DNA from: Pseudevernia furfuracea
Taxonomy: Eukaryota > Ascomycota > Lecanoromycetes > Lecanorales > Parmeliaceae
Direction: 5' to 3'
Assembly: GCA_022315425.1 (NCBI GenBank)
Contig: JAIUPT010000042.1
Span: 1,178,001-1,242,000 of the forward strand
Length of the DNA stretch: 64,000 nucleotides
In this document: positions 46,176 to 58,749 of the stretch, piece by piece
Numbering within the stretch: position 1 is the first letter of the stretch
Layout: each line of letters begins with the position of its first letter
Notes under the pieces: generated by a model
What the model was told of the DNA's origin: nothing
Seen by the model: only the letters and a program-made list of their open reading frames with translations
The model's database searches: none
Program-made: the position numbers and the translations under genes

Positions 46176-47607
46176 TTACCGGTTATGGTCTCCGCCGGCA
46201 GAGCCTTCAGAGCTAATTGCAGATGAGCTTGTGTCACCATTCTCCAGCTTTTCGGCATCCGTCAAGGGCTTTTTCGAGCTTGTGATGCTCATGGACGGAA
46301 AGGAAATTATCTTGCGAATGTTTCGAACTGGGGTAAATTCACCGATGATGGGGTGAAACAAAGGCAAGCAGGCCCCCACGATCCCGAGCGAAGACTCCAC
46401 CATTGGCCAATACAGAGTTTGGGGTAAATAGGTCTTTTCAAGAACTGGTAAGCCAATGCCATTAATGTTGGGCTTGCGAACATTCGTACATGTAAAATCC
46501 TGGTCACCAGAATTGGACTCTAAACTTGACGGTAGCCAGTGACCTTCCATATTTGAAAGAGTGAGGAGGAAAAGCTTACCACCGACAGCAATTCTATAAA
46601 AAACCACCAGCTTCGTAACGCTCCCCGCAATAGTTCTTTAGTGTGTAAGCGTTGACTTCCCGGCTGTGTGCCAAAAACGGCTTACAATATTCCTAGCAGA
46701 AACATGGCACTCACGCCGAGTCTTTTTTTCATGGGCAGCTGAAGTGTCCAGATCTAGGTGGCAATCAGGGAGAATCTAAAGTGAGTTCGAAGGAAAGCTT
46801 ACACAAGGAATTGGCATTGCGAGTATTACAAGGTCCGTGATTGCATCCGAGAACGCTTGTCCAACATACATCATGTTTTCATCGATGCAAGTGTCAGCAG
46901 TGCCTCCGAAGCCAGTCCAATTTTCTGATATTGGGTAACATTGGAGCATATCCGCAAAGAAGAAAGCAACGGTCCATGTCACAACTACTGTGATCATGGT
47001 CCAGAGGAAGGCCAAGAACAAAGGACCGCGGAAGATCCTTGCAGATTCTGTGAGTAACTCCATTATTGTGAGCATGGTGAGAACAGATCTACCTCTTATA
47101 AAGAAGAAGAACTGACAACTTCGTCAGGCCGAAAGTCAATGTCGAGGTCATTAGAGAAACATAATTTATCTAGACACCACCGTCAGTTATATAACAGACG
47201 GGAAGACTCAAGAAGTATCTTGCCTGTTGGAAGACCTCTAAGCAATGGGTAAAATCGGGTGAGCCATCTGCTGCCAGCTTTGTGTGTCGTCCTAGATTCC
47301 CAAGTGCAGTTCCTATGGCGTGGAATTAGCCTAGAGCCAACAGAACCTTTGAAGTCCATTACCAACCAACGAACATACACAATGCGGTACCAATCGTGAA
47401 CAGCTGGTTCCGCCTTGATCAACCCCAAGACAGAAGCTGCATTACTCCTGGGATCCGGCTTACCAGTGCGACCAGAATCATATAGTCGTCCCATGCAAGG
47501 GTCGCCTTCTTGATCTTTCTGGCATGAAGGCGAAGCAAGACAGCTACGGTCGCCAGAATGGTCAACACTGTGCCCAGCGCGTACATTTTTCCTGGTGTTT
47601 CGCCCAT
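46176..47607 (-). CDS. Rhodopsin-domain integral membrane protein
   Basis: Eight exons join in frame to 349 residues: 47607-47464, 47403-47367, 47312-47224, 47169-47093, 47037-46803, 46753-46686, 46635-46580 and 46519-46176. A 45-nt in-frame segment beginning GTACGA in the last exon could be a further intron. The protein has seven predicted helices. The N-terminal helix is followed by a basic loop and LAWDDYMILVAL. LGNLGRH comes next, then FGLTKLSVLLLYKRIFRG, an extracellular loop with CYPISENW and TADTCID, and YWPMVESSLGIVGACLP near the end. These features define the fungal rhodopsin-domain family (unrelated to light sensing as far as known; some members carry CFEM domains, absent here). The intron after residue 90 is GC-AG (GCAAGA donor). 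Function unknown. Confidence 0.85.
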
Positions 47608-49001
47608 AGTACAAGGATCGAAGGCTAGTGATGAGAGCTCGGATGAAATGCGAGAGAACTGTAGATTGAGAAGAACTGGCTTTCGATAAAGGGATCAAGG
47701 AAGATCCTAGGATGTTATGTATCCTTTAGGATCGAGACCATACGATCGAGCATATATAATGGTATCACCGTGGGCTTTTGGCGCTTTTGACCTGCATGCG
47801 TTCGTGAAGGCAACGCGGCCAGAGGAACGCTCTCGCGCCGTTCAGATGCCGTCAGGCCCAATTGCTTAATTGCAGTGCCACAGTAATGCGCATTGGAAGA
47901 TTAGGGTTGTGCCATCGTCCTCTGCATTACGCCAGCCGGTGCAATCAGACGCTGTCGAGCCAGAAGGATGATCAGCCCCTCACTCCGATAGGAAACGAGG
48001 CTACATGTCTGTGGGTCTTACGAAACCCTCTCTCTTGTTCACAAAAGACTGTAAATGATTTGTGTGAAGGAATGCAACTGAAAGGCACAGCTATTGTGAG
48101 AATTCGGTTGTCAGTGTCTATGCAGCAGCACGACCGGAATGGAGAATTTGTGCAGTGTATGAGTGAGCACCGAGGTGTACCATTTGCCCTGCTTTTGAGA
48201 GCCAAAGGCGCTGGCAAAACTGTTTTGCGTCGGAACTAAGCCAAAGCTTCTCTACTTTCTTCAAACATGCATTGCTATGTCGAAGGTACCTTCATCGAGA
48301 GGCTGAGCAGAATTTGATTTCTTGATGGTGTTCGCATATACGCGCTGCGGCGTGTATGACGGAGGTCGGTCTCGCAAGTTTGCTCGCTTATACAGAATTG
48401 AGGTCAATGGATTCTGCGAGGCCTGGTATCTGCTTCCTGCACAGAGACGTGCAGATTGAGGGCGCATCCCGTTCGAGATTGAATTATCAAAGCAAATCCT
48501 TCCTCAAATTTCGATTGCAAAACAGGAATGCGAGTGAGCATGAGCCTTTCTCGTCGAAACGCCGTCTTTCCAGGTCAGCATGTTCTAAGGCTTGGCTCTC
48601 CTACACAAGGTATCAATCCAGGCCATTATGGAACACCATCACTTCAAACCTAACCCGGGGAAGGTTTTCATCGTGAGACGCGGAGAAACAATGCTGCTGC
48701 ACGCTGCTTCACATCTAGTTGGGTCTGTTCTATGCATCAAGCAAAGCATTGTCCCGAATTACAACTCGTGATGAGGAGTTGCGGCACAATGTGTTTGAGG
48801 TTATCATCGTGCATGATTCTGGAGGTAGCCTTGCAGGACCTCAAACGAACGACATACGTACCCCATGGCGGGTAGAGCCTGCACCCGCACATGTATCCAT
48901 ATGCCATTGTGTATAAAGGTGGCCCCCGCCGCTTTTCTACGACCTCCAGACATTCTAGCAACATCACATCTACTCGAGCACTTTCCTCCATCACATTCAA
49001 T
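47608..49001. other. Intergenic
   Basis: No gene supported. A TATA-like element (GTATAAAGG) at about 48911 lies some 90 bases upstream of the small secreted-protein start. Confidence 0.4.
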
Positions 49002-49412
49002 ATGCATCTCGCTATCTACAAACTAGTAGCGGTTGCTTGCGCTTTCTCAGCTTCCACACTCCCCCTTCCAGTCACTCGACTGGTAGACATTGCCGACGAA
49101 ACCATCAAGAGGAGCATACTCACAGGTGACACTATACATCGCCATGACTCCCCTCGCGACCTCCTTCGTAAGCCTGGTGGCTTTACTGAAACCGGAGGAC
49201 ATGTGCGCCGCTGGAGGACAAATGATGACACATCTGATGACGACGACCAATTGTCCCGCCTTACAAGATCGGACTCCCCTCTTCATAACCTTCCTGATCA
49301 TGGCGTCTTGCAAAGTGGAGCCTCTGGGCCTCGCATCAAGGACTCACATGCTTGGTTCGTGAACTTTGCACTTCTCCATCTGATTGTTGCTGATATTCTT
49401 GAAATAAAATAG
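49002..49412 (+). CDS. Small secreted protein, hypothetical
   Basis: 136 residues from ATG 49002. A probable signal peptide (MHLAIYKLVAVACAFSASTL) is followed by a polar mature region rich in Asp, Arg and Ser, including a DDTSDDDDQ acidic patch, and there is no cysteine in the mature part that would suggest a disulfide-rich effector. A TATA-like box lies at a suitable distance. No family is recognised. I call it because start context, signal sequence and promoter agree; it could still be a chance frame. Confidence 0.4.
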   Translation: MHLAIYKLVAVACAFSASTLPLPVTRLVDIADETIKRSILTGDTIHRHDSPRDLLRKPGGFTETGGHVRRWRTNDDTSDDDDQLSRLTRSDSPLHNLPDHGVLQSGASGPRIKDSHAWFVNFALLHLIVADILEIK

Positions 49413-49994
49413 AATGGCTTGTCCATGTCGATACCGGAGCGAGCATCACGCTTAGAGAGCGCTGGAAAGCTTGGTTCGACCACATTCCTCGAAGCGATGT
49501 TGCCCTGGCACTCGCAGTCCTCGATCATTGGGTTATGCCGAACGTTACCGAGTCTCTGTCCATTGACCAAATCTGGCTCGCTTCTTTTTAGGATTTTATG
49601 TCTCTTCGGACCTGCACCATGTAATATTAATTCACCGCTTGCACTTCTTCAGCGTTGGAACAGCAGTATCCGTCATTGCATGTTCGATGGTATTTTAAGA
49701 CCCCCTTCCTTGACACTCTGAATAAGATAAATCCCCAACTCCACTGTCTGTACTTCACGCCAACTAGAAGGCGAAGTCGTCCGTCAAGTAGTTCAAACCC
49801 ACTCATACGGCCGCATTCACCCAGTCCTTAGACCCATGAAAAATATTTGTGCGAAATCAAACCTCATCAAGAACCCAACAAACCAATCCCTCTTTCACAG
49901 CTTCACAGGTCCCATCCCATCCCATCCCATCCCATCCTATCCCATCCCATCCATCATATCACTATCAACCAACCGCCTTGGACCTTGCAAACCA
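49413..49994. other. Intergenic with CCCAT microsatellite
   Basis: Apart from the microsatellite annotated below I see no feature. Confidence 0.4.
49912..49953 (+). repeat. (CCCAT)n pentanucleotide microsatellite
   Basis: About eight tandem CCCAT units with one variant (CCTAT). Confidence 0.9.
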
Positions 49995-50345
49995 ATGTCG
50001 CCGTTCACCAACCCTCGACCCTTTTTACTGACATACCCGGGGGGCCGGCCATCACAACAGTCGCGTCATGCCTTTCCAACACCGGAGGCCCGCAATCTTA
50101 TGTCTCGCCTGCAGGTTCATTCTTTGCTGGTGTTAGGAGTGAGCGGGTTGTTGGTTGGTCGGCTGTTCTTGGAGGAGAGTATGTACTGGGTGCGACATTT
50201 CTTGAACGGGGGCAAAGGAGCCCAGGGGCTGGATGAAGGGGAGGCAAGGGAGGGTGGCGATGAGGCCAGGGCACGCATTGCGTGGATGGTGGGCAGAGAG
50301 TTCATGTGCTTTATCGGCGTCGTGATACTGGGTGATGGGGAGTAG
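49995..50345 (+). CDS. Small membrane protein, hypothetical
   Basis: 116 residues from ATG 49995. One clear hydrophobic helix (VHSLLVLGVSGLLVGRLFL, residues about 41-59) and a weaker one near the C-terminus (FMCFIGVVIL), separated by a charged Glu/Gly-rich loop. The N-terminus is Pro/Arg rich and could act as a mitochondrial presequence. No family recognised. The frame is uninterrupted and of moderate length only, so confidence is low. Confidence 0.35.
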   Translation: MSPFTNPRPFLLTYPGGRPSQQSRHAFPTPEARNLMSRLQVHSLLVLGVSGLLVGRLFLEESMYWVRHFLNGGKGAQGLDEGEAREGGDEARARIAWMVGREFMCFIGVVILGDGE

Positions 50346-50642
50346 ACGGTGGGATGCTCGAGTGTAGGGCGAACCACTCCTCTGAATGGTGGAATCGACG
50401 CATAGAACTTGGTAGGGGAAAAAAGGCTTTTACCCGATCTAACAAGCTCACTAAAGGTGTAGTGTCGCGCTCATTGGTACTATAGAGTAGCTCAGAATAT
50501 TGCGTGCTTGACTGTCGATTCAAATGGACTTCGACGTTCAAAGTGATTACCCTTCAGCGCCACCAAATGAAGGGTATCGTGTAACAAAAGCAAAACCCAC
50601 GCCTGTTCACCAATTTTCCTATTCCTATGCCCGCACCTTCCC

Positions 50643-53600
50643 TCAAACCTCTGTCTCTATCCCCGGATCCCGCTCATGATATTTGAAATGATCCGCCAAA
50701 TGATCGGCTCCATGCTGCACCTTGGTCTTTAAGTAATTAGCAGTCCTGACGCCCTTCCACTGCATCAAACCTCTGTGTCTTCGATGCAACTGCTCGCTAT
50801 GCACCTTGTAATCTTTAATCTGATCTATCGGCCCTCCTCCCTTGTGGCCGTCATCCTCCGCGCCTCCTGTGGAGGATTTATCATTCATCTTGAACTTCCG
50901 GACGAGACCGTTGGTGCCATGGTGAGGCCCCTCTTCATCCGAATCGCTGGAATCACTGGAGTCGGCTGATTCCTCGTCAGACATGGCGGTGTGCACTTCT
51001 TGGTTGTCATTAGCGGTGCTGAGGACTTCAAAAACATCTGATAGATTCGGACTCTTGCTGGTAAGCCTGTGATGGTAAGCACCCAGTCCGCGGTACAATT
51101 TTACTGGCACCTCGATTGTGCCCATTTGCTCTCCTAAATTATCGGCGCAATTGGATTGTCCCCGCTTTAGAGTATCCAAGTCGCTCTTCCAGACTGGCAG
51201 AGTAACGGTGCGATCTTCTTCGTCGGGAATATCCTTGAGCCATAGCACGGCGAAAGCGGGAGTCTTGTCCAAGCCGAGATTGTTTTTTCGGAACTCGATG
51301 ACAACGCATGAACAATAGCGTTTACGAACTGCAACACGCACCGGCCGCTCATGCTTGCCTGTCCACTGGCTTCCGTTTCCCGTGTCTGTTTTGGAAGAGT
51401 ACATCTTACCCCGATTGATTGTCGTACGGACCTTCATGCGCAAACTGCGAAGGTCAGGCGAGATATCTTTTGAAGTAATTGGCCCTGTGACTTCCACAGT
51501 GCCGTAGCTATCCCAGCCGAGAAGCTCTTTCGGAGCTTGTAAATTTATGGAACGGAAGACCATGGATATGCGAACCCTACCATAGCCCAGTCCCCCCACC
51601 AGTGGATAATTGTCCATCACTTGTGATCGCTCACTAAAGATCTTGCCGAGGGGAAGGGCGACGATCCCAAGGAGAGGATCATTTTCGTGGATTCGAGAAT
51701 CACGAACCGAGACAATTACATCGGTGGTCCGCCAGTCTCTGATGAAGCGTTCGGTGCCCGCATTGAAAAATGGATTGGGATTCTTAGGTTTTGTGCGCGT
51801 CTTGAACACGGTCTGATGATTCAAGATCACAGTACAGTAGCTTGATGGTAAATCGTTGCTCTCTTCGGTATCATCGCCCTCGTCTCCTTTGCACTGGCTT
51901 TTGTTAATTTTCTCGAACTCTAGACCTGTAATCTGATGGAGTTGAATTGCCAAAATTCCCGTCGGGTAGTCGCCGAGGGGGCTTGTTGAAATAATTATAG
52001 CGTCCTCTGTGGACTTGAGCATCTGAGCCTTTTGCTGGTCTAGCTCGTGAGATTCATCATGAGTCGTGGCTTCCCGGAGTTTGTTCTTGGCATCATTGGA
52101 CACCTTGTCTTTTAGTCCCTGAAGGGATTTGACGTCTTTCGCGATTGTTTGTCTCTTTAGCTGTTCCTCTTGGATCCTTGTTTTCGAAAAATATCCCACA
52201 CTCCAATCCAAGGTCCCTGGCATTGCCTCACTCCCTACGCAGTTTTGGGGTCAGCATGTCATCAATGGAATAGGAGCTTGAGTCGCAAGATAGGGTCTAG
52301 GAGTGAAGGTCGCCGTTTGCTTCGCTTCGCTTTTGAAACACGACTTGCAACTCGACCTTTGAGACCGAAAGAGAGATTTTACCACGAGGTGTACGCACCT
52401 TCTAGAGCGAGGAAGCCATCGCTTCGATCCCACATTTTTCCTTTAGATTGAGGAGAGTGCATCAGTTCCTTGAGATCCAGTTCGATTCTGCCAAGGTCGT
52501 CATCCGCTGAGGTACGGTCAGAATCCCAAAGCTGGATCCTTAGACGTTCCTCCGCATTGACCTCCTCCGGAGCCACAAGGACGAAAGCAGTCTCGTCCCA
52601 GACCTACACGAATCCGTACTTAGCATTGCTTTTTCAACATGAGTTGTGAGCTTCAAGGCACAATATGGGTACTCACAGGTTCCATGTCGCTCACGATGAC
52701 TCTCGTACTCCACACAGGCTTTCCAAATTTCGCCCATCCAACAGCAACGTACGCGTCAGACGAAGCTTTTCTCAGAATTCCCAAACCTGGGTCTCCTGCC
52801 TTGAAATTCTGCCCTCTTTTAATCCTGACCATCAAAATACCTCGGGTCGTGGTATCTTTCTTGAAATCATCGCCAACGAGCATGTCTTTCAGATCCAGGG
52901 TCAAGCTCTTCGGAGCTACGTATTCCGCAAGCGCAGCATCGATTGAGCTTTGCACGAAGGATGAGATGAGCGGTAAATCCATTAGGTTAAGTCCCCTTTT
53001 TGTCAACGGCACACATGAAAGGTCTGCTTTGGGCTGCCCGAGGAAGGTCAAAGTGCAGAGTGCGAAGAACGGTGGGTCGGGGCATCTGCCATGGGAGTCA
53101 GCAAGGTGCTATCAGCGAGCTTTGAAAGACTCATTTAGCCTACAGTTGGAGACGGAGACGCATCGTACCGACGATGCCACGAAGCTCCACCCAGACAGCT
53201 GGACACTGTCAGCACGTTTGATTACTGTTTGGGAAAGTAGCACTGGAACTCTAACTCACGAAACCGAATCCCTCCAGGTAGATAGAAAGCCAGAAACAGA
53301 TGAGCGTTCTTGGATTTCTCCTTGATGCCTTTGCCGCTACTTGATGCTCTGTACGAGAACCCTACTTCAACATTGACAAAGTCTCCTTCCTCTGCCTCCA
53401 TGCCTTCAGCGATGTTCTCGTTCTCCCCCTCCTCCTTCTGCTCATCTGCCTTTGACTGCTGATCATTCCCAGATGATCCCTCATGGTTTGGTTTGGTCTC
53501 ATCGTCGACTTCGCCTTGCCCGGGGACCTTACGGTCGCTTTCATCCTTGTCGTTCTTCACGTTGCCATCTTTAGAGACCGTCTTAGCAGCCGCTCCTGTG

Positions 53601-54808
53601 GGAAGCCACCGCACTCCTAAGATGCGAATGGCTTCGCTGCCCTGACCCAAGTCCTCGACGCTCACCATGCGCACTAACTTGGGCAAGGACGCTTGCATGA
53701 CATCTTCAAGAGTATCGGCCAGGCTGGTGAAAAGTTCAGGGTTGATGAGCGGCCAAACACTGGACAGGAGACTGTTGAGCCATTGAGTCGATTCCGGCGT
53801 TGGAGAGTTTACAGTTTCCTGTTCTTGCTTTCTTGCGCTATCCCAGACTTCTTCATCCCAGATATCATTGATCCTGTGAATTAGCCAACTTCGTATGCCC
53901 CAGATGATGCCGCCACCAACTACCACACCAAAGACCAGCAGTAGTGACGACAATAGTAGAGTATGAAGCCAGGATCTTTGTATGTCAGCCCTACCGCTGA
54001 TCAAATGGCTTCCAACAAGAAAGACAAGCGCGGTAAGAAGAAGAGAGCCCGTTCCCATTGTAAAAGCAAGACTGTAGACACTGGCTATGTCCTCTTTTGT
54101 AGCAGCAAAGCTTGGTGGAGGGAAGAGCTTCTCCATTTGCTGATGAACCCCTTGTTGTTCCTGCCTCTCCTGCTCAAGCTCGGACTTGGTCTTGGAGCCT
54201 GCACTGGCACTAGTAGCACTTCGATGATTTGAGCCCGGCGGAGGTTCGTTCTCGCGAACAGTTTGGAGCTCTTTGTTGGTGGTATCGTGAACCATGACCT
54301 TGAGATGCGTTACTGGATCCGTCACTTCTCGAGGGGCGTGATCTCTCTTCATGTGTTTCATGTTCTTTCTCTTTTGTCGTGGATCCAACGTATTATCGAC
54401 TGCCTCCGACGTGTCCTTGAGCGTTGAGGACTCCTCAGACCCGTCTTGGTCTTCATCTTCCCTCGAAATACTATCTCTATGATCATTCTTTGCCTCTGAA
54501 TCAGGAGGATTTCCGTCAACGTTTCGATTGTAGGAGTTATATGGGTGCTGTTCATTTATCGTTTTGTCATTGACATGGCCATCGAGGTGGAGAAAGCGTT
54601 TCGTAGAGTCAAGGAATCCATGATCCTCTCCTGTCTTTGGAGTTTCGTTCTCTATGTTGGATTGGGGTACGGTAGCTTCCGAGTCCTCTTGGCGCTCTTG
54701 TTTCCGGTCATGATACCCTGAGATGGTAGGTATAGGGTGTCGCTCGGTGTATGGCGCTTGGTTAGTACGACTGGAAGCATTCTCGTCAAAGTCGTCGTGA
54801 TTCGACAT
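50643..54808 (-). CDS. C2/SMP-domain membrane protein (Mug190/tricalbin-like)
   Basis: Five exons (54808-53260, 53198-53144, 53085-52677, 52603-52399, 52234-50643) join in frame to 1269 residues. The first ~230 residues are polar and probably disordered. Two adjacent transmembrane helices (about 245-265 and 283-305) form a likely ER hairpin. They are followed by an SMP lipid-transfer domain (from STQWLNSLLSSVWPLIN through FWVELRG-like VWVELRGIVGTMRLR and PLISSFVQSSIDAAL, residues about 345-630). Next comes a C2 domain (ILMVRIKRGQNF, WDSDRTSADDDLGRIEL) and a second C2-like region (TGLEFEKINKS, SSYCTVIL, RDSRIHENDPLLGIV). SMP-C2 proteins tether the ER to other membranes and shuttle lipids, with calcium-binding Asp loops in C2. 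The order matches fungal Mug190/tricalbin relatives. The 164-nt intron (52235-52398) is much longer than the others. Confidence 0.85.
52235..52398 (-). repeat. Long intron of the C2/SMP gene, candidate introner-like element
   Basis: At 164 nt it is two to three times longer than the gene's other introns (58-73 nt). Plus-strand AGTCGCAAGATA (52281-52292) and the nearby GACATG...GGAATAGGAGCT segment resemble the 3' half of ADE4 introns 4 and 6. The similarity is partial. Confidence 0.4.
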
Positions 54809-55236
54809 GTTTGTAAGCCAATGGCATTATTCACGGGAATCAGAGCATCGGGGCTATGGGGGAGGACATGGAGAGGAGAGGAGAGTTTGGAATTCGAATC
54901 AATTGAACAAGAGCTTTTTCTCTCTTGATGTTGGAGGAATGAGTAGTGCTATTGCACATGAACTCTCCCCGAACAAGTAGAATGATATAGGGAAGGAGTC
55001 GAGAGACGAATATGGTTAGCATTTTCCAAACCTGATTCAGGTTGATACATATTGACAAGTGCAAGATTTTGCCAAGGAACGCGCGAATGACAAAGATCGA
55101 CGTCTAGGATGTAAAACGTGGGGCAAACAAGGGTCTTCTAAAATAATGGAAGGGTCTTCCAAAACAAGGATCGCCGTCGTGCTTTTATTAAAGCAAGTCC
55201 AATACCACCTTCTGGTCGACTCTTCTATCGCCAGCG
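54809..55236. other. Divergent promoter region between the C2/SMP gene and DPH4
   Basis: About 430 bases carrying both 5' flanks. No other feature is seen. Confidence 0.45.
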
Positions 55237-55761
55237 ATGCCAGAAAGCACCTATACCCAAAACCACTACGAGGTCCTCGCTCTCCCATCTAAACCCTCCC
55301 CAAGCAAAGACCTCACCGAACAAGACATCCGGCTCGCCTACCGCCGCGCCCTCCTCCTTCACCACCCCGACAAGTCCCGCCCTTCCCTCACCTCACCGCC
55401 CACTTCGAAATACACCATAGACGCCATTACCCTCGCCTACAAAACCCTCATCAACCCCAGCACTCGCTCTGACTACGACCGCTTCCTCCTCACATCATCA
55501 TCATCATCATCATCATCCTCCGCAACAAAAGCCTTATCCCAACACTCACACCCAGGTCTAGAAATCGTGGATCTAGACGACATGGGCTATGATGAGAAAG
55601 AGCAGATGTGGTACCGTGGCTGTCGATGCGGAAAAGATGGTGCCTACGTGATTACGGAAGAAGAGTTGGAGTTGAACGCCGAGTACGGGGAGACGGTAAC
55701 GCCGTGCCAGGGCTGTAGCCTCTGGTTGAGGGTGACTTTTGCAGTGGCCGAGGACGGGTGA
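55237..55761 (+). CDS. DPH4: Diphthamide biosynthesis protein 4 (J domain + CSL zinc finger)
   Basis: Single exon, 174 residues. An N-terminal J domain (residues about 10-88) has the HPD motif in LLLHHPDKSR. A serine tract encoded by TCA repeats (55494-55520) forms the linker. The C-terminal CSL-type zinc finger follows (DMGYDEKEQMWYRGCRCG, then TPCQGCSLWLRV). The J-plus-CSL pairing is specific to Dph4/Jjj3. This protein stimulates Hsp70 ATPase and delivers iron and electrons for Dph1-Dph2, which modifies a histidine of elongation factor 2. Length and domain order are normal. The repeat-encoded Ser run may vary in length between strains. Confidence 0.93.
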   Translation: MPESTYTQNHYEVLALPSKPSPSKDLTEQDIRLAYRRALLLHHPDKSRPSLTSPPTSKYTIDAITLAYKTLINPSTRSDYDRFLLTSSSSSSSSSATKALSQHSHPGLEIVDLDDMGYDEKEQMWYRGCRCGKDGAYVITEEELELNAEYGETVTPCQGCSLWLRVTFAVAEDG

Positions 55762-56759
55762 GAAGTTTTTGGTCTTGCAAAAGAAAAAGTCATACGTGCA
55801 GTCCTCGCCGCTGGATGCTCCCCGCACCTGTGGTTCACGTGGGCAATGGCGAGGCCAAGTAAGTGAGAGTGAGTGAGTGAATGAATGAGTGAGTGGGCGG
55901 CTCCCCAGACGAAAATGCTTCCGAGCCTACGGAGTAAACACAAAGACCGTCACACGGCCGGTATGCAAGCGGCTGGCCAGCTGCCTACAGCAGCGTTGGA
56001 TTCGTGATGTGTCCATGCGGGCAGGCGTGTCGCCGACGGTGGCATGGGGTGGCGAGGGTGGTCTGCTAAGAGGAGACCTGCAAACGCGCGCGCTAAGGGG
56101 AGAGAAGGTTCTCATGCAGGTTCGGCGTGAAGGCATGTTTATGCAGGAAGATAGCGGTTATGGTCTGCGGGAGAGTCGCTCCAGGGTAGTGTTATTAATG
56201 CATCAGCCCGAGAAGAGTCTTGATGTCCTCGTCGTTGTTGAGGCCAAGCGAGATAAACGTATGGTTCTCTCGGTCCCTAAATTCAGAGTCCATAATTAAT
56301 CAATCGAATAATACTGTTCGCATGGCGTGTCATCATTGAGAGTATTTCGGTTTGCCAATGCAGCAGTAGCAGAGTCAGTTAACGGTCTGCATTTATATGA
56401 TAATAAGCCATGCCCAGCAAAGTGACCGGCACAGTGCATGAGACAAGCCGAGAGCGAGCATACACACAGCAAGAAAAGCTCCACCCATCATACACGAAAT
56501 ATAGTTACAGTGAAGAAAATAAAAGTCAGGAAAACCCTTCGGCGACCACCGAGCAAGCTTCGTCTCCTCCGCCGTAACCCGCTAAAGCTTGTGCAAACAC
56601 CATTCTAAAATACTAACACCCCTGTATGAGTACAGCAACACTTTTGGCAGCTAGCAGAGCCGTCTTCATGCTATGCTTGATCCGCGTCACGCTGGATGGA
56701 GCGGACGAATACGTCGCATCGTTATGTCGTCGAGAATATGATACAATTTTGGCCATCAT
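55762..56759. other. Intergenic between DPH4 and the C2H2 factor
   Basis: A 136-codon frame on the plus strand (55889-56299) has no motif and I do not call it. (GAGT)n-like repeats lie near 55867-55891. Confidence 0.4.
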
Positions 56760-58749
56760 CTAATCCTCCCTCTTCCGCTTCCTGACTGTCTTTGTATTCT
56801 CCATCGATGGTGCTGGACTGGCGCTATCTCGGCTAGAGCTACTGCTCGATGAAGAGCTGCTAGAAGCGTTGGCCGCGGCGGCTTGAGCGGCCTCGAAAAG
56901 TACGGCACCAAGAGCACCTGTATCGGCATGGTCGATCGGGCTTCCTACCTCCGTTGGGGGCAGTTCGCCATCCTCTAGGACTCCCATCACGATGGCACCG
57001 GTTCCATGAGTGCGAGCGTGCTGTGAAAGGTTGTCGCTACGAGAGAATTTCTTGCCGCATTCATTGCACTCGAATGGCTTGTCGTGAGTATGGAGAGAGC
57101 GGTAGTGACGCTTGAGATGCTCTTGTCTACGGAAGCGGCGAGAACAGAGATTGCAGACGAATGTCTTTGATGGATCGTCCGTGAGTGATTGTTTGCGACC
57201 TCGGCGCGCGACTGGCTGGGCCGAGGTGGCAGCAGTGTCAGAGCTAGATGCAACAGCGTTGCTGTCAGAGGCAGCAGTGCTGTCACGAGCATCAGATGCT
57301 TCTTGAGCAGCGGACCCCTGCTCTGCTGATGAGCCCGTGGCGTGAAAATGCGTCTCATGCTTCACGCTGGGCTCAGAGTCAGACAGGTCGGCATCGGTGT
57401 CAGTCTTCTTCACTGGCTTCTTGGTCTGACCTCGCTTCTTGGTAGTCTTCATCTTGGCAGATGAGTCTTCGGAGGAGCGCCGGGATTCAGGAGGTGTTGG
57501 AAGTCCGGCTGATGCAACTTGATCGACGTTTTCGAACTCCTCGAAACTGTCTTCACTCAGGAACTCCTCGTCGTCGAACGAAATGAGGTCGAGTCGTTGT
57601 CTCTTGTTGCCGAGGTAAGTAGTGCTCTCTGAGGGTGAAAATCGGGAAATGTCAGTGACGAACTCGTTCTCAGAGTCGTCAAGATCGGAGAGCGTGTCGA
57701 AGCTTGGCAGACCACCGAGAGTTGGAGTGGCTGAAGACTCGAAAGATTTGCTGAAATGGGATTCTTGTTTAATTAGGCTTAGATCACCTCCAAGGATTAA
57801 TTTGTGTTCCTCATCGTCCCCTGAGCATAAAGTTGGCAGAGGTGGAAAGTCGATCGCAATGTTGCTTGAGTTTTGCGTGTCGACGGATAGATTTCGAGGA
57901 TCACAGAAATCAAAATCGGTGGCGGAAAGGGTGGTGCTGGATCGCGAAGTTGGTGATGGTGAAGGAGAGAGAGATGGACAGGAGTTGATGGAAAGGAGGT
58001 CGGAGGCTTGGCTAGCCGTTACCGATGGCGGGTGGATAAATACTACGGACACAACACTTTCGTTAGAACCACGACAATTCAATTTCGCCCTTAACTTCCT
58101 CAAACCACAACGATCTATCAATGATTGTGATCAAGGATAGGAAGCAATTCGATGAACTTTGTGACGTACCAGGTGTCAATGGTGGTGAGTAGCATCGAGT
58201 CCAATCCCCGCCAGCGAGGATTTCACTCTGAACATCGCTTTGGCATCCCTCTTTAACGCCCTCGATATTCTTCTCGAGTCCCATGTATGCACCCGTTACT
58301 GGAGTTGGCAAAGCCCCACAAGTTGACGGTGGGCTGCTAGAGGCACTTCCAGAGAAAGAAAGAGGTGGTGTTGATGGGTAAACATGGAGATCTGCATTGT
58401 TACACTCAGTGTCCACTGAGAGCTGCTGGCCTTCGTACTGGCATAAGAAAGCGGGCTTCTGCTGCATGGGACGAGGAGATGCCATGGCGAGCATAGGCTT
58501 CTGAGGCTGGTACATGTGCGGGCCGGACGAGGGCAAGGGAGCGTACATAGGGTATTGACCGTGCATCATCATTTCATGCTGGTAAAGCTGTTGCTGGTAA
58601 TGGTGCATTACCATACCATCATGCACTGCATTAGGGGGTGGGGTGAAGTGGCCGTGCTGCCGATGGTCCGTATTAGGGTCTGAGCTGTAATAGAAAAAGG
58701 ACGGTCGGCCCATTGACAGGGCAGGATGCATCGAGTGTGAAGATTCCAT
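56760..58749 (-). CDS. C2H2 zinc-finger transcription factor, Msn2/SebA-like
   Basis: Two exons (58749-58170 and 58042-56760; intron 58043-58169, GTACGT...GTCCGTAG) give 620 residues. The N-terminal half is rich in Met, His, Gln and Pro and is probably an activation region. The C-terminal half has acidic stretches, a basic RRGRKQS segment, and two adjacent C2H2 fingers (FVCNLCSRRFRRQEHLKRH and FECNECGKKFSRSDNLSQH). The QEHLKRH-RSLHT-RSDNLSQH recognition pattern is that of Msn2/Msn4 and Aspergillus SebA, which bind the stress element AGGGG. A serine run and a basic tail (RKRKRED) end the protein. Likely role: nuclear general stress-response regulator. It lies far from the PKS pair and is unlikely to be a pathway-specific regulator. 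Confidence 0.92.

Noticed and set aside
55889..56299. 136-codon plus-strand frame downstream of DPH4
   Set aside because: Composition looks random and it overlaps the likely DPH4 3' region; no motif.
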